Positions 5,446-6,159 of a DNA stretch of 6,159 bases are shown in pieces. Each line of letters starts with the position of its first letter. Position 1 is the stretch's first letter. The notes below the pieces were generated by a model. It was not told the DNA's origin. It ran no database searches and saw only the letters and a program-made list of their open reading frames with translations. Source of the DNA: JBHIBA01 sp046758845 (GTDB lineage Bacteria; UBA8248; JACPRG01; G963555815); assembly GCA_046758845.1 (NCBI GenBank), contig JBHIBA010000282.1, positions 1-6,159 on the forward strand, given 5' to 3'. Made by a program: the position numbers and the translations under genes.

Positions 5446-6069
5446 GTGGAAACCCCGGAAGTCAAAAGAGGGTCCTTTGACCCCGTGGTCCGGATGGAAG
5501 AGCTCGAGCGGCCTTTGCGGTGGGCGGACCTTTTCGGCAACGAGCACCCGGTGGAAGTGGAGATCGGCTTCGGAAAGGGCCGGTTCCTGATCGCGGCAGG
5601 CCAGAAATTTCCCGAGGTGAATTACTTGGGCATCGAGCGGAGGCTCGGCCATTTCCGCATCGCCCAGGGCCGCATCCAGAAGCGCAACCTCCAAAACGTC
5701 CGAATCATCCGCACCGACGCCGTCGCCTTCGTCCGGGAGGCCCTTCCCGCGGCATCTGTGCGGGCTTACCACGTGTATTTTCCCGATCCTTGGTGGAAGA
5801 AGCGCCACCGCAAGCGGCGAGTTTTCACGCCTGAGTGGGTCGGCCACCTCGCGCGGACCCTCCGGGCGGACGGATTGCTGTACATCGCCTCCGACGTGGG
5901 GGAGTACTTCGATGAGATCCTGTCCCTCATCGGCGGAAACCCGGCCTTCCGGCTCTTGGACGACCCGGCGCGGCGGATGGAGGCGGCCGGATACGTCCCC
6001 TCCAACTTCGAGGTGAAGATGGCCAAGGCCGGACATCCCATCCACCGGGCGGTGTATCGGCGGATTTGA
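5446..6069 (+). CDS. trmB: tRNA (guanine-46-N7)-methyltransferase
   Basis: A SAM-dependent enzyme that makes m7G at position 46 in the variable loop of tRNAs. From the GTG at 5446 it has 207 residues. Motifs: EIGFGKGRF at 39-47 (SAM-binding motif I), LGIERR at 61-66 (acidic residue of motif II), RTDA at 89-92, the family signature FPDPWWKKRH at 112-121 followed by KRR, SDVGEY at 149-154, and the C-terminal SNFEVK and GHPIHR at 186-199. The start is uncertain: the frame is open back to a TTG at 5377, but that codon sits in the T-run of the upstream terminator. GTG 5389, GTG 5446, GTG 5485 (AGAGGG 12 bases ahead) and ATG 5494 all remain possible; the core fold begins only at LRWADLFGN. No promoter is evident between the terminator and the gene. 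The function call is secure. Confidence 0.94.
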   Translation: METPEVKRGSFDPVVRMEELERPLRWADLFGNEHPVEVEIGFGKGRFLIAAGQKFPEVNYLGIERRLGHFRIAQGRIQKRNLQNVRIIRTDAVAFVREALPAASVRAYHVYFPDPWWKKRHRKRRVFTPEWVGHLARTLRADGLLYIASDVGEYFDEILSLIGGNPAFRLLDDPARRMEAAGYVPSNFEVKMAKAGHPIHRAVYRRI

Positions 6070-6114
6070 AGGCGATCGATTGCAGCTTTGTTTTCTGCGC
6101 GGGGCGGCTTTTTT

Positions 6115-6147
6115 GTGGGGGGCGCTTTTTGAAAGGCGCCCCCCCAC
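6115..6147 (+). terminator. G-tract/C-tract gene-end hairpin, copy 2
   Basis: The arms 6115-6125 (GTGGGGGGCGC) and 6136-6147 pair over 11 base pairs with one bulged C, with a TTTTTGAAAG loop that can extend the stem slightly. A run of six T (6109-6114) lies just before it, and a second C-run follows (6149-6154). It begins 45 bases past the trmB stop codon and is the sister of the element at 161-201. It probably marks the transcript end on this strand and could act in both directions; the window ends before any downstream gene can be seen. Confidence 0.55.
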
Positions 6148-6159
6148 ACCCCCCAGCAA

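Noticed and set aside
5305..6159. A 284-codon minus-strand frame over trmB
   Set aside because: Antisense to trmB, which has all family motifs; its N-terminal part is simply the translated G/C-tract repeat.
1..6159. A defence system, CRISPR array, toxin-antitoxin pair or prophage
   Set aside because: No spaced direct repeats of CRISPR type, no nuclease, toxin, integrase or phage structural motifs in any supported gene.

Overview
The window is a GC-rich bacterial chromosomal segment with four confident protein genes in two divergent pairs. On the minus strand lie a molybdopterin-binding subunit of the xanthine dehydrogenase family (3755 to 1458) and, 244 bp downstream of it, an ACMSD-type metal-dependent amidohydrolase (1213 to 218). 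On the plus strand lie a short sigma-70 factor (4421-5308) and trmB, the tRNA guanine-46 N7-methyltransferase (5446-6069, start uncertain). The organism cannot be named from the sequence. The GC-rich coding regions with long antisense shadow frames, the Shine-Dalgarno sites, and a short sigma factor lacking region 1.1 fit a high-GC, Gram-negative-type lineage such as Desulfobacterota, Acidobacteriota or a related uncultured phylum; this is an impression.

Region by region: positions 1-217 hold no confident gene but three strong hairpins, the last a G-tract/C-tract hairpin that recurs at the right edge. The amidohydrolase follows. The 244 bp gap at 1214-1457 carries an inverted repeat, a long hairpin and a weak promoter candidate. 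The molybdoenzyme gene has an excellent ribosome binding site and a plausible TTGACA promoter, but no iron-sulfur or FAD partner gene lies in the window. The 665 bp divergent intergenic region (3756-4420) holds a 126 bp element bounded by perfect 14 bp inverted repeats (MITE or IS remnant) and then an AT-rich regulatory stretch. That stretch has two promoter candidates, a helically phased direct repeat and a structured sigma-gene leader. The leader contains a five-codon upstream ORF with a strong ribosome binding site and a terminator-like hairpin just before the sigma start codon. A textbook terminator separates the sigma gene from trmB.

Functionally the left pair looks catabolic (hydroxylation of an aromatic, heterocyclic or aldehyde substrate by a molybdenum hydroxylase, then hydrolysis, decarboxylation or hydration of a ring or acid product), but the substrate is not readable here. 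The right pair is information processing. I see no defence system, CRISPR array, complete transposase, tRNA or rRNA gene. The most interesting signals are the apparent attenuator leader of the sigma gene, the unusual -10-reading residues in that sigma factor, the 126 bp inverted-repeat element and the gene-end hairpin repeat family.
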